Shown: positions 53,528-62,793 of the stretch, in pieces | How positions within the stretch are numbered: the first letter of the stretch is position 1 | How the letters are laid out: every line of letters starts with the position of its first letter | Origin: Candidatus Hydrogenedentes bacterium ADurb.Bin170 | GTDB taxonomy: Bacteria; Hydrogenedentota; Hydrogenedentia; Hydrogenedentales; CAITNO01 | Direction of reading: 5' to 3' | Assembly: GCA_002070275.1 (NCBI GenBank) | Contig: MWCY01000001.1 | Coordinates: 1 to 64,000, forward strand | Length of the DNA stretch: 64,000 bases | The notes under the pieces: model-generated | Told to the model about the DNA's origin: nothing | Seen by the model: only the letters and a program-made list of their open reading frames with translations | Database searches by the model: none | Translations under genes and position numbers: made by a program

Positions 53528-54418
53528 ATGGAACTTTCTTTTTTGCCGGAAGAAGGTGTTTTGAATCGGGAAACCTCATCTGTCTGGCATATCGGCACGG
53601 CAGGATGGAGCTATCCCGATTGGAAAGGAATCGTATATCCTCCGTCCGGCGTCCGGGGCAATCAGAATCTTGCCGCCCTCAGCCGTCTCGTGGATGCTGT
53701 CGAAATTAACGTGACTTTTTACCGCCCTGTGTCGCCCGGCATGGTGCACTCCTGGCTGAAAGCAGTGGTATCCAGACCGGCGTTTAAATTTACGGCGAAA
53801 GCGCCCTCTCTGCTGACCCATACGCGTTCCGCAGTTCCCGACAAAAAAGTGGCATGCACATTTTCTGAAAGTATGCGCCCTTTGCGGGAGTCCGGAAAAC
53901 TGGGTGCATTGCTTTTTCAGTTTCCCTGGAGCTTTAAGCGAACCCGGGAAAACCGCAGTTATTTGAGTCGGCTTCTGGATCTTTTTGAAGAATTGCCTCT
54001 GTGTGTGGAGGTGCGGCACAGTTCCTGGGATCATCCCGATTTTTTCAGAGGACTTTCCGAGAGAAAAGTCGCTTTCTGTAATATTGATCAGCCTCTTCTG
54101 GATGCATGTATTGCGCCGTCGGCGCATGTTACCGCAGATTTTGGATATGTGCGGCTTCACGGACGAAATACAGCACAGTGGTTTGACGGGACAGCCGGAC
54201 GGGACGGGCGCTACAATTATCTCTATACGCAGGAGGAGCTGGCGGAGTGGGTGGAACGCATTCTTGTTCTGGGTAAAAAAGTGAATGACCTTTATGTGAT
54301 CACCAATAACCATTACCGGGGACAGTCGGTGGTGAATGCTCTGGAAATACAGCAGGCGCTGGATTTGCCTGCCCGTCCTGTTCCGGAAACGCTCCGTTTC
54401 CTCTATATGCGCCCGTAA
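53528..54418 (+). CDS. DUF72 (YecE-like) protein
   Basis: A 296-residue soluble protein of the DUF72 family, a TIM-barrel-like fold of unknown biochemical function. Typical features: IGTAGWSYPDWKGIVYP near the N-terminus, VEINVTFYRPVS, FKFTAKAPSLLTHT, GALLFQFPWSF and, at the end, YVITNNHYRGQSVVNALEI. It starts 17 nt after the response regulator, so the two could be co-transcribed, though a functional link is not evident. Confidence 0.9.
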   Translation: MELSFLPEEGVLNRETSSVWHIGTAGWSYPDWKGIVYPPSGVRGNQNLAALSRLVDAVEINVTFYRPVSPGMVHSWLKAVVSRPAFKFTAKAPSLLTHTRSAVPDKKVACTFSESMRPLRESGKLGALLFQFPWSFKRTRENRSYLSRLLDLFEELPLCVEVRHSSWDHPDFFRGLSERKVAFCNIDQPLLDACIAPSAHVTADFGYVRLHGRNTAQWFDGTAGRDGRYNYLYTQEELAEWVERILVLGKKVNDLYVITNNHYRGQSVVNALEIQQALDLPARPVPETLRFLYMRP

Positions 54419-54505
54419 CGCCTGCGCCTGTCCTCCACAGCAGTGCCGGGGCTTTGCATTCACCGTCGCCCCCGTGGCAAAATGCGCTGAGAGGCAGGGG
54501 ATAGA

Positions 54506-54523
54506 ATGGAAAATACCGCATGA
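54506..54523 (+). CDS. leader mini-ORF (MENTA) before the FAD/CCG gene
   Basis: Five codons (ATG GAA AAT ACC GCA TGA), whose stop overlaps the start of the 54520 gene by ATGA. AGGGGATAG precedes it, whereas the main gene has no good ribosome-binding site of its own. It may load ribosomes for the main gene by coupling. Whether it is translated is unknown. Confidence 0.3.
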   Translation: MENTA

Positions 54524-57375
54524 CCATCCTTGAAAAGCTCCAGCAGAACTGTCGCTGCCCGATTTTTCTGGACGATTTTACCAGACAGCTCTATGCCACA
54601 GACGCATCGATTTATCAATGTGTTCCCAGGGGTGTTGCTTTCCCGCGGTCTGCAGCGGAAACGGCTGAGCTGATGAGGGCGGCGGCCGCTGAAAATATAC
54701 CTCTTATTCCTCGGGGGGCGGGGAGCGGGCTGGCAGGCGGTGCTGTGGGTGACGGGTTGGTCATTGACCTGTCCCGATACAACCATTTCATTTCAGATTT
54801 TAATCAGGATGCGCAGACTGTCCGTGTCGGTGCTGGTGTCGTGCTGGATCAGCTCAATGAGCATGTGGCGCCTTATGGACTGACCTTCGGTGCCGATGTT
54901 GCCACCAGTTCCCGTGCAACGCTGGGCGGCATGATTGCCAATAACAGCTCCGGTGCCCGTGCTCCGCTGTATGGCGTTACAATGGATCATGTTGAGTCGT
55001 TGGAAGTGGTAACGGCGGACGGCAGGGTACACACGCTTTCTGCTTCATCCGGAGATATGCGGGAAAAACTTGCCCGACTGCAGGGCAGGGTGCTTCAGGA
55101 GCGTGCGGAAATAGAGGCGCGCTTTCATCGTGAAATCTGCAAACGCTGGCCGGGCTACGGGCTCGATCGGTACCTTCGCAGCATCCTGGCAGATGCCGCT
55201 GACCCGGCGTATCTGGTCGGGGGCAGCGAGGGTACTCTCTGTACAGTTTTTTCCGCCACATTGAAACTGGTGCCCCTTCCGCCGGGTACAGGGCTGATTC
55301 TTCTTTTTTTTGACACTGTGCAGGAGGCGATGGAGGCTACCGCTGCGCTTCTTGATCTGAAGCCGGCAAGTGTGGAGCACATCGACCGCCTTCTTTTTGA
55401 TCAGACCCGTGGAAACCGCGCTTTCGAGCAGGCGCGTGCTTTGCTCGAGCTGGATGAAAAGCCCTGTGAGGGAATCCTGCTGGTCGAATTTTATGATCAT
55501 ATCGAAGAGAAGCTCCAGCAGGTGCAGCAACGGAAGCTGGGATGCCGGAGTCTCCTTTGTAAAACTGAAAAGGAAAAGGCGCTTGTCTGGCATTTGCGCA
55601 AGGCAGGGTTATCGCTCCTGACGGGGTGTGCCGGTGATAAAAAGCCCGTGGCGGGTATTGAAGACGTTGCGGTACCTCCCGCACAGCTTCCTCGTTATGT
55701 CGAAGCGCTTCGCTCTGTTATCGACAGGCTCGGTCTGAAAGCATCGTTCTACGGGCACGCCGCCGCCGGACTGCTTCATGTGCGTCCCGTGCTTAACCTG
55801 CGCCGTGCAGAAGACATCCGTGCCTTCCGTACTTTGGCGGAAGAGGTTTCCGCTCTGACCTTGGCATTCAAAGGATCCCTGACTGCCGAGCATGGAGTCG
55901 GCATCAACCGTACTGAATTTGTCAAAGAACATATCGGCGCTCCTCTTTTGAAAATAATGGAAGAAGTGAAAGAAGCCTTTGATCCCGGCGGCCTTATGAA
56001 TCCCGGAAAAATTATTGATACCGGGCGCTGGCGGCTTGATGCGGATTTGCGCATGGGCGCGGATTATGCCCTTCCTGTACCCTTTGAGCCGGTGCTGTTA
56101 TTTCGTGCGAAAGATCACTCTTTTTCGGGGAATCTGGAACAATGCAACGGCTGCGGAGGATGCCGCAAGGCACCGCCGGCGATGTGCCCGACCTTTCAGG
56201 CGACAGGTGAGGAATATTTGTCCACCCGGGGGAGAGCCAATATTATCCGTGCCGTGCTGGAAGGCAGGCTGGATCCGGGGAATGCGCCGCTCCTCAGTGA
56301 ATCACTGGAGGCGGCATTAAGCAGCTGCCTTTCCTGTAAGGCATGCACGACGGAATGCCCTTCCAATGTGAACATGTCGCTTTTAAAAGCAGAACTCATG
56401 CATGCCAGACAAAGGCGGCATGGGGTTCCCTTTCATGCCCGCCTTCTGAGTCGTGTCGACCTTCTGGGCAAGATCGGAAGCGCTTTCCCCGGCACTGCCA
56501 ATGCATTTCTTTCCTTTGCACCCTTTCGGCAGCTGCTGCGTAAGGTCGCTCACATTGCGCCGGAGCGTCCGCTTCCTCTTTATGCCCCGGAACGCTTCGA
56601 CCGGTGGTTTAAAAAACGCACCGCACAGAAGCCGAAGGGATACAGAGGCACCATCCTGCTTTGGGACGATTGTTTTGTCCGGCATAACGAGCCGCATATA
56701 GGGCATGCGGCTGTCAGGATTCTGGAGGCCGCCGGTTTCGTGCCGCAGCTGATCGAAGGACATGCCTGTTGTGGTCGGCCTGCTTTCAGCATGGGACGCC
56801 TTGATCTGGCACGGAAGTTCGGCAGAAAAAATCTCGATCTGCTGAAAAAAACAGACGGACCTATACTCTTTCTGGAGCCGTCCTGCTATGCCATGTTCCG
56901 TGAGGAATACGGAGAGCTTGGACTGGATGGGGCGCTGCAGGTCGCGGAACGGGCTGTCCTCTTTGAGCAGTTTATCGAACAGCTGCTGGAAAAAGAACCG
57001 GAGGCAATTCCGTTGAAAGCCCTGCCTTTCGGTTTGGCAATTCACGCCCACTGCCATGCGAAAATGCTTGCCGACACGCAGATTCATGCCCGGCTGGCAC
57101 AGCGTCTCACCGAGCAGAATGCCGCTATGCTCAACAGCGGCTGCTGCGGTATGGCGGGATCATTCGGAGTGCTGGAAGATAAGTACGCATTGAGCCTCGC
57201 CGTGGCAGACCCTCTTCTGGCAATGATCGACGCACTGCCGGGCGATACGAAAGTAATTGCTTCCGGCGCCAGCTGCCGCCATCAGCTGGCGGAACTGTCT
57301 GCCCGGCCGCCCTTGCATTTTGCCGAAGTATTGGAGCAGGCATTACGCACCTCTTCGGAAAAGGAACTCAGATAA
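54520..57375 (+). CDS. FAD-linked oxidoreductase with 4Fe-4S and CCG domains
   Basis: A 951-residue fusion of a D-lactate/2-hydroxyglutarate dehydrogenase-like flavoprotein with an iron-sulfur and heterodisulfide-reductase-like domain. The N-terminal half has PRGAGSGLAGGAVGDGLVID (FAD loop), SRATLGGMIANNSSGARAP and the FAD-oxidase C domain ending HGVGINRTEF. Two 4Fe-4S motifs follow (CNGCGGC near 542, CLSCKACTTEC near 600), then CCG motifs (HACCGRP near 748 and SGCCG near 875). It likely passes electrons from a 2-hydroxy acid to the respiratory chain. Its 3' end overlaps feoB by 8 nt. Confidence 0.9.
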   Translation: MTILEKLQQNCRCPIFLDDFTRQLYATDASIYQCVPRGVAFPRSAAETAELMRAAAAENIPLIPRGAGSGLAGGAVGDGLVIDLSRYNHFISDFNQDAQTVRVGAGVVLDQLNEHVAPYGLTFGADVATSSRATLGGMIANNSSGARAPLYGVTMDHVESLEVVTADGRVHTLSASSGDMREKLARLQGRVLQERAEIEARFHREICKRWPGYGLDRYLRSILADAADPAYLVGGSEGTLCTVFSATLKLVPLPPGTGLILLFFDTVQEAMEATAALLDLKPASVEHIDRLLFDQTRGNRAFEQARALLELDEKPCEGILLVEFYDHIEEKLQQVQQRKLGCRSLLCKTEKEKALVWHLRKAGLSLLTGCAGDKKPVAGIEDVAVPPAQLPRYVEALRSVIDRLGLKASFYGHAAAGLLHVRPVLNLRRAEDIRAFRTLAEEVSALTLAFKGSLTAEHGVGINRTEFVKEHIGAPLLKIMEEVKEAFDPGGLMNPGKIIDTGRWRLDADLRMGADYALPVPFEPVLLFRAKDHSFSGNLEQCNGCGGCRKAPPAMCPTFQATGEEYLSTRGRANIIRAVLEGRLDPGNAPLLSESLEAALSSCLSCKACTTECPSNVNMSLLKAELMHARQRRHGVPFHARLLSRVDLLGKIGSAFPGTANAFLSFAPFRQLLRKVAHIAPERPLPLYAPERFDRWFKKRTAQKPKGYRGTILLWDDCFVRHNEPHIGHAAVRILEAAGFVPQLIEGHACCGRPAFSMGRLDLARKFGRKNLDLLKKTDGPILFLEPSCYAMFREEYGELGLDGALQVAERAVLFEQFIEQLLEKEPEAIPLKALPFGLAIHAHCHAKMLADTQIHARLAQRLTEQNAAMLNSGCCGMAGSFGVLEDKYALSLAVADPLLAMIDALPGDTKVIASGASCRHQLAELSARPPLHFAEVLEQALRTSSEKELR

Positions 57376-59470
57376 GCAGAGAGCCGATCCGGTAGAATGC
57401 GATTGCCAGAATGAAGGCAAAAGCAGTAGAGTAGACTGTGGAAAAGAGCGCCCATTTCCAGGAGCCGCTTTCCCGCCGGATTACGGCAATGGTGACCAGA
57501 CAGGGAGCATAAAGCATGACGAATACCATAAGTGCGAAGGCACGTACCGGATTCCAGTCAGATCGCTTTGCCAGCTGCTCGGAAAGAGACAGGTAATTTT
57601 CTTCGTCTGTGTTTTCAAGGGAATAAGCCGTTCCCAGAACGCCCAGCACCACTTCTTTTGCGGCGAAGCCCCCGATAAGCGCTATATTGGTGCGCCAGTC
57701 AAAGCCTGCTGCCCGGCTGATCGGCTCCAGTGCTTTGCCCGCACGTCCGGCATAACTGTACGCCAGTTTTTCTTCCGGATTCGTTTCTTCGGCAGGGTGT
57801 GGAAAATACATGAGCGCCCAGAGCACAAGATTGATGGCGAGAATAACGGTTCCCGCTTTTTTCATGTACATCCAGGTGCGTTCCCAGGTATGCCGTAAAA
57901 CGCCACGCAGTACGGGCATGTGATAGGGAGGCAGCTCCATGACAAAGGGCATCTGCTCGCCCCGCACCAGCGTGCGCCGCAGTATCCACGCTGCCGCCAG
58001 TGCTGTCAGCCAGGAAAGAGCCCAGAGAATCATCATGACCAGCGTGCGGTTATTCGGGAAAAAAGCCGCTATCAGCATGGCATAGACGGGCATCTTCGCA
58101 CCGCAGTTCATAAAGGGGGTCACCAGCATGGTCACCAGGCGATCCCTGTCTTCGCGCATGGTTCTGGTGGACATAATTCCCGGGACAGCACATCCTCCGG
58201 CACCCAATCCTCCAGCAACAATAAAAGCCAGGATACTTTTCCCCTGAAGTCCGAAAATGCGCAGAGGACGATCAAGAATAAAAGCAACCCGGGCAATATA
58301 GCCACTATCTTCCAGCGCAGCCACGAACAGAAACATGGAAAAAATCAGTGGCACAAAACTCATGACACCGCCCACACCACCGATAATCCCGTCATTTAAA
58401 AGAGAGTGCAGCATAGGCATGCTGTTTTTCAGCGGAGCGATCAAAGCGGCAAGAGAGAGAAACAGAGATTCCATGAAATGGGTAGGGCTTTGAAAACCGC
58501 CGAACCAGGGAATCCACTTCCATTCGTCGGATACTTTGAAGACCCAGAAAAAAAGTGCCGCCACCACCAGCAGCAATATAATCGGTCCGATAATGCGGTT
58601 GCAGATAATCAGATCAAGCTGCTCGGTAATATCCCGGCGTGCTTTTGCGTTAAAAGTAACGCACCTTTTTACCAGCCCCGAAGCAATACCATAACGGTGT
58701 TCGGCTACCAATGTGGAGGCATCGGCATTGAAATGCCGTTCAATCCTGCGGACGGCATCTTCTATTTTTAAGAAGAGTTCTGCTGTTTCTTCCGGCGCAC
58801 GTTTTTTTATTTCTTCAACAGCGCGCTCGTCTTTCTCCAGTACTTTTACAGCAAGCCACGCCGGCGACAGATGGGTGTTCAGAGCGGGAATTTTCCGGAT
58901 CTCTTCCGTGAGCGCCAGTACTTCATCATCGACGCCATGCCCGTAGGATAAAGGGGCGGGACGGGCCTGTTCTTTGTCCAGAAGAATCGCCATACTCGCC
59001 GCAGCAATTTCATCGATCCCCTTGCCGCGACAGGCGATGGTGGGAATGACAGGAACGCCGAGAAGGCGGGACAGAGTTTCCGCATCGATTTTATAGCCGC
59101 GACGTTCGGCCGTATCCACCATGTTCAGAGCGATTACCATGGGAATACCGATTTCCATCAGCTGGATGGACAGATACAGGTTACGCTCAAGATTGGACGC
59201 ATCCACGACGTTGACGATGACAGCCGGGTGCTCGTCCAGAATGTAGTTGCGTGCAACAAGCTCTTCCTGGCTGTACGCAGTGAGTGAATAAGTGCCGGGC
59301 AGATCAACAACAGTGACACGATGCCCCTGCCAGCGCATGACACTGCTTTTAAACTCGACAGTCACACCCGGATAATTGCTGACCTGCTGTGCCGAGCCGG
59401 TAAGCGCATTGAACAGGCAGGTTTTCCCTGCATTCGGATTGCCTGCTATAACTATTTTCCCGGGAGACAT
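57368..59470 (-). CDS. feoB: ferrous iron transport protein B
   Basis: A 700-residue inner-membrane Fe(II) transporter. The cytoplasmic G domain has G1 GNPNAGKT (9-16), a G2 region, G3 VDLPGTYSL and G4 NMVD. A helical GDI-like spacer leads to a membrane domain with the gate motif GCAVPGIMSTRT and GFAAKEVVLGVLG. It shares the feo operon with feoA and a Cys-rich protein. It converges with the FAD/CCG gene, overlapping by 8 nt. Confidence 0.96.
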   Translation of the reverse strand: MSPGKIVIAGNPNAGKTCLFNALTGSAQQVSNYPGVTVEFKSSVMRWQGHRVTVVDLPGTYSLTAYSQEELVARNYILDEHPAVIVNVVDASNLERNLYLSIQLMEIGIPMVIALNMVDTAERRGYKIDAETLSRLLGVPVIPTIACRGKGIDEIAAASMAILLDKEQARPAPLSYGHGVDDEVLALTEEIRKIPALNTHLSPAWLAVKVLEKDERAVEEIKKRAPEETAELFLKIEDAVRRIERHFNADASTLVAEHRYGIASGLVKRCVTFNAKARRDITEQLDLIICNRIIGPIILLLVVAALFFWVFKVSDEWKWIPWFGGFQSPTHFMESLFLSLAALIAPLKNSMPMLHSLLNDGIIGGVGGVMSFVPLIFSMFLFVAALEDSGYIARVAFILDRPLRIFGLQGKSILAFIVAGGLGAGGCAVPGIMSTRTMREDRDRLVTMLVTPFMNCGAKMPVYAMLIAAFFPNNRTLVMMILWALSWLTALAAAWILRRTLVRGEQMPFVMELPPYHMPVLRGVLRHTWERTWMYMKKAGTVILAINLVLWALMYFPHPAEETNPEEKLAYSYAGRAGKALEPISRAAGFDWRTNIALIGGFAAKEVVLGVLGTAYSLENTDEENYLSLSEQLAKRSDWNPVRAFALMVFVMLYAPCLVTIAVIRRESGSWKWALFSTVYSTAFAFILAIAFYRIGSLLI

Positions 59471-59536
59471 GGAGAAGAACTATCCTTCAGATACAAGATG
59501 GGTAAGTAAAAAAGGCAGGGAAGAGAGGGGAAGGAC

Positions 59537-59809
59537 TCAGTCCAGAGAACTTTCTGATGCTGCCAGAAGAGATTCGGAGCTGCTTTTAATCTGCTCAACT
59601 TCAATCGTCCGGGCTTCACTCATGCGAAGCGCCAGAAAATACCCTTTCACAAAAATCTCGACCGGGTCGCCCAGCGGCGCATGGCGTTCCACGCGCAGTT
59701 CTGCACCTTTTGTAATGCCCATATCAAGAAGACGACGCCGTAAACTCAGCGGAGTATCGGTGCCGATGCCCAGAATTTTAGCAGTGTCACCTGTTTTTAA
59801 ATCAAACAA
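59537..59809 (-). CDS. feoA: ferrous iron transport protein A
   Basis: A 90-residue SH3-like cytoplasmic partner of FeoB if read from TTG at 59809: FDLKTGDTAKILGIG, RRRLLDMGITKGAELRV and GYFLALRMSEARTIEV are typical. The frame stays open to 59938, but that extension coincides with the Cys-rich gene in another frame and is rejected. A non-standard ATA at 59821, 7 nt from AAGGAG, is an alternative start. feoB begins 66 nt downstream. Confidence 0.88.
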   Translation of the reverse strand: MFDLKTGDTAKILGIGTDTPLSLRRRLLDMGITKGAELRVERHAPLGDPVEIFVKGYFLALRMSEARTIEVEQIKSSSESLLAASESSLD

Positions 59810-59817
59810 TGTATGTT

Positions 59818-60039
59818 TTATGACCTGTCTCCTTGTACCATCCCGGACGTGCCCAATGGAAGGGCGGACTTGGGATCCGCCTTCTGTGCCGAAGCACACT
59901 GCTCCTTCAATTCTTCCGGGAGCGAGCATGTGGAGCACCCGCAGCAGGGGGACTGGTCCCGGCGCATTGAACGGATGCCATGGCGCACCAGAAGGGTGAA
60001 AGCGAGGAGCACAATAAAAAGAACAATGAGTAATTCCAC
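59818..60039 (-). CDS. FeoB-associated Cys-rich membrane protein
   Basis: About 73 residues from a GTG at 60039 (TTG at 60078 would give 86). One membrane helix (ELLIVLFIVLLAFTLLVRHG) is followed by a cytoplasmic segment with CCGCSTC and a later C. This matches the small FeoB-associated proteins with a helix and Cys motif, thought to aid Fe(II) transfer. It is the first gene of the feo operon; its TAA overlaps a candidate feoA start region. Confidence 0.75.
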   Translation of the reverse strand: MELLIVLFIVLLAFTLLVRHGIRSMRRDQSPCCGCSTCSLPEELKEQCASAQKADPKSALPLGTSGMVQGDRS

Positions 60040-60079
60040 GATAAACACTACCTTATGTTTGACCGCTGCCTCCCACAAG

Positions 60080-60133
60080 GTTCACGAATGTGTTCACAAG
60101 TTAACTATACTATACAAACACTGCCAAAACCAA
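60080..60133 (-). promoter_or_regulatory. feo promoter and candidate operator repeats
   Basis: On the minus strand TTGGTT (60128-60133) is 18 nt from TATAGT (60104-60109). Two GTTCAC direct repeats on the plus strand, 12 nt apart, fall over the start region and could bind an iron regulator. They do not match the usual Fur or DtxR consensus. Confidence 0.4.
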
Positions 60134-60175
60134 ATAATTCCCCCTAAAACCATGCCTTTTCCTTCGGAGCAAGCG

Positions 60176-60322
60176 ATGTCTGCATCGAAAAACAACAGTA
60201 CAGATCCGAAGTGTAAAAGCCCGGGGAAGCAGAACCGGGCACCGTTCGGGCTGTACAAAGGAGACCGGGCCGTCATCCGGGCAGATGGCACGTTCCTTCA
60301 AAAAACAGCACAGGCGCTTTAA
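60176..60322 (+). CDS. possible small protein (48 aa), low support
   Basis: An ATG with GGAG about 7 nt upstream opens a 48-residue frame that is basic and Ser/Lys-rich (MSASKNNSTDPKCKSPGKQN). No family or helix is recognised. The frame is short enough to arise by chance; the site and uninterrupted reading are the only support. Confidence 0.2.
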   Translation: MSASKNNSTDPKCKSPGKQNRAPFGLYKGDRAVIRADGTFLQKTAQAL

Positions 60323-60334
60323 TGCCCGGATAAA

Positions 60335-60364
60335 TTGACCTTCTTGGGATGCGACAGGTAAAAT
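60335..60364 (+). promoter_or_regulatory. sigma70 promoter for the 60.4 kb gene
   Basis: TTGACC (60335-60340) and TAAAAT (60359-60364) are 18 nt apart. The leader to 60430 is about 58 nt. Confidence 0.5.
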
Positions 60365-60429
60365 AACATCTGTAATTTCCCTGTCTTTTCAGTGCTTCAA
60401 TTTAACGATCTGGCGAAAGCATATCTATC

Positions 60430-62700
60430 TTGGCTCGTATTTCTTCTTTTGCGGTGCTGTTGCGCATCGCCCTATTCGCTGTATTTCTCAGTTGTGCCTT
60501 TATTGCCGGTTCCTATCTGGGGAAAAAATCCGTGCCGGAAATGCCGTCGCTGACAGCGCTTCCTGCACATCAGGATACATTGCCGGAAGGGGGCGAGCAG
60601 AGCGGAGAGCATGCACTTCCCCTGCTTCACAGCAGTGCACAGGCGCCACAACTGTTCTTTTTTGCCGGTAAAGCCTCAGATGACGTGTGGCCGGTGGTTG
60701 CGGAAGAGGTGACCTTGGCCAAGGAAGCGGGGATTTCCAATTATGTGGTTCCTGTTGCGCTGGACTGGTCGGAGCCTTACCAGCCCGAAAAAGCGTCCGC
60801 CATTGAGAAGCAGTTGCAGCAGTATCTGGATATTAACAGCCGCGCGCAGCTCCTTCTTTGGATCAATCTGAATCCGCCCGCCTCCTGGCTGACCCTTTAT
60901 CCGGATGCCGCACTGCGCTTTCAGTCGGGGCTGCAGGCTTATCCCTCCATCGGGTCTGAATTGTGGCGGAACCGTGCACTGGAAATCCTTGCCGGTGAAA
61001 TAGATAAACTGGAAAAGAGCGGCCTTGCGGATCATATACGGGGATATGTTTTAGGCGCTTTGGGAGAGCAGCGCTGGCGGCTTCCGGGCGAGCACGATCT
61101 ATCTGAGGCAAACCAGAGTGCGTTTCGGCGCTGGCTGCAAAATCATTATGGAACTGAAGAGGAACTGGCGAAGGCGTGGGGCGTGGATGCACAGACTTTT
61201 GATCGATGTGCTGTGCCTGTTTTTAGCCAGCAGGAGGGACAGGAAAAACAAGCTCCTGTTTTTCTTGTGCTGCCGCAGATGCAGCCCATGATGGATTATT
61301 ACCGCTACTGTTCAGATCAGGTGGCGGATACGTTAATTAGTGCTGTTACTCGGATAAAAGAAATTGCCCGGGACAATGTGCTTGTTCTGGCGCCTTATGG
61401 GTTTACTTATGAACTCACTGAACCATCTTCCGGTCATTATGCGCTGGAGCGGCTTCTGCACAGTGATCTGGATGGCGTCATTCTCCCTGTGTCTTATGTT
61501 GACCGCGGGCTTGGCGGTACCGGCGGGCCTGTCGGTCCTGTGGACAGCCTGCTTGCCCGGGGCAAAACCTGCTTCATTATGGATGACACCCGAACCGGTG
61601 TGGAGCGTGACGAAAGCACGGGGCTATTCGGCAGAGTCAAAGGTATCCGCCCCGATGACATTTTTGAAGTTCAGAAACGAAATTTCGCATTGGCGCTCAG
61701 CTGTGGCATGGGGCTGATCTGGACTGATCCGGAATCGCAGGGCTGGCTGAATATCCCTGATCAGTGGAAACAGTTTGCCAGATTAAAAACACTTTACGCG
61801 GACTACCAGAACAAAGAATTGCAGGGACAGACACCGGAATCTCCGGCGACTTTGACTGTGGTGGTTGATGAGCGGGCAAACTTCTGTCTTGCTTCCGGCG
61901 ACAGAATTAACAATGCGCTTCTGCTGAAAGGGCGGGAGATGGCATTGCGGGCAGGCGTGAGCACCCGTTTTCATCTTTTAAAAGATGTGGTGGACGGCGT
62001 GGCGCCGCCTTCACCTGTATACCTTTTTCTGAACCCTTTCATGATCACAGAAGAAGAACGCAATCTGTTGCACGCCCGACTGGCAGGCGAAGAAGCGTGT
62101 GCCATCTGGCTTTATGCGCCGGGGTACTTCGGAGCGGAGTCCGGGATGGAAGGTATGTCCAGACTGGTGGGAATGGATATCCAGCCCTTTAAAGAGCCTG
62201 CTTCCGGTGAATCCGTGTATATTCTGTCGGGCCTGTATATGCCGCCTGATCAGCCTTTCGGCTCGAAGACCCTGTGGAACCCGCTTTTCTTTATACCGCC
62301 CCATGACGATCTGGATCTTCTGGCACACTACACCTCGGATAAAGATAAGGGCAGCATTGCCATAAGGACTTTTCCGGAGAACTGGACATCTCTTTTTATC
62401 GCTACTCCCGAGCTGAGCCCCGCACTGCTGAGGGAATTGATGGTGCTGCTGGAACAGCCGATCTTAACCAATGACGCTGAAGATATCTGGTATGACACCG
62501 TTTATGCACGAAATAATCTTATGACCATCCACAGCAATCAGGCCGGGCGCCGTTCTTTCTCTTTCGGTCAGTATTATGATATCGAAGATCTTTTTGATTC
62601 ATCCATGTCCTGGTTTCAAAAAGACACAATTCTGCTGACCATGCGTACGGGCGAGACGCGTGTTCTTCAGAAAAAAATAATAGAGACCGAAAAACGATGA
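60430..62700 (+). CDS. exported GH42-like glycosidase-related protein
   Basis: A 756-residue protein, TTG start, with an N-terminal membrane anchor (VLLRIALFAVFLSCAFIAGS). The middle resembles a GH42/GH-A type barrel (LLLWINLNPPASWL, RGYVLGALGEQRW, HYGTEEELAKAWG, DGVILPVSYVDRGLGG). The last third resembles a trimerisation-like alpha/beta domain (VYLFLNPFMITEEERNLLHAR). The typical NE acid/base pair is replaced by ALGEQ, and no second catalytic Glu is obvious. It may be inactive or a different class. Related in layout to the 36.8 kb protein. Confidence 0.7.
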   Translation: MARISSFAVLLRIALFAVFLSCAFIAGSYLGKKSVPEMPSLTALPAHQDTLPEGGEQSGEHALPLLHSSAQAPQLFFFAGKASDDVWPVVAEEVTLAKEAGISNYVVPVALDWSEPYQPEKASAIEKQLQQYLDINSRAQLLLWINLNPPASWLTLYPDAALRFQSGLQAYPSIGSELWRNRALEILAGEIDKLEKSGLADHIRGYVLGALGEQRWRLPGEHDLSEANQSAFRRWLQNHYGTEEELAKAWGVDAQTFDRCAVPVFSQQEGQEKQAPVFLVLPQMQPMMDYYRYCSDQVADTLISAVTRIKEIARDNVLVLAPYGFTYELTEPSSGHYALERLLHSDLDGVILPVSYVDRGLGGTGGPVGPVDSLLARGKTCFIMDDTRTGVERDESTGLFGRVKGIRPDDIFEVQKRNFALALSCGMGLIWTDPESQGWLNIPDQWKQFARLKTLYADYQNKELQGQTPESPATLTVVVDERANFCLASGDRINNALLLKGREMALRAGVSTRFHLLKDVVDGVAPPSPVYLFLNPFMITEEERNLLHARLAGEEACAIWLYAPGYFGAESGMEGMSRLVGMDIQPFKEPASGESVYILSGLYMPPDQPFGSKTLWNPLFFIPPHDDLDLLAHYTSDKDKGSIAIRTFPENWTSLFIATPELSPALLRELMVLLEQPILTNDAEDIWYDTVYARNNLMTIHSNQAGRRSFSFGQYYDIEDLFDSSMSWFQKDTILLTMRTGETRVLQKKIIETEKR

Positions 62701-62793
62701 TGGCAGGCAGCGCCATGCCGACGCCTGTTCTTCAATATTTCTGAATGCCTGATTTCAATTTACCCGGATGAACAGAGAAAGAAGAGAGGAACC

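Larger units (their letters stand above)
60040..60429. other. divergent control region of feo operon and the 60.4 kb gene
   Basis: It holds the feo promoter (60104-60133), two direct GTTCAC repeats (60080-60085 and 60092-60097) and the plus-strand promoter at 60335-60364. A small frame at 60176-60322 is listed separately. Nothing else is visible. Confidence 0.5.

Noticed and set aside
59810-59938. N-terminal extension of feoA
   Set aside because: It coincides with the Cys-rich protein gene in another frame, which matches a known FeoB-associated pattern.
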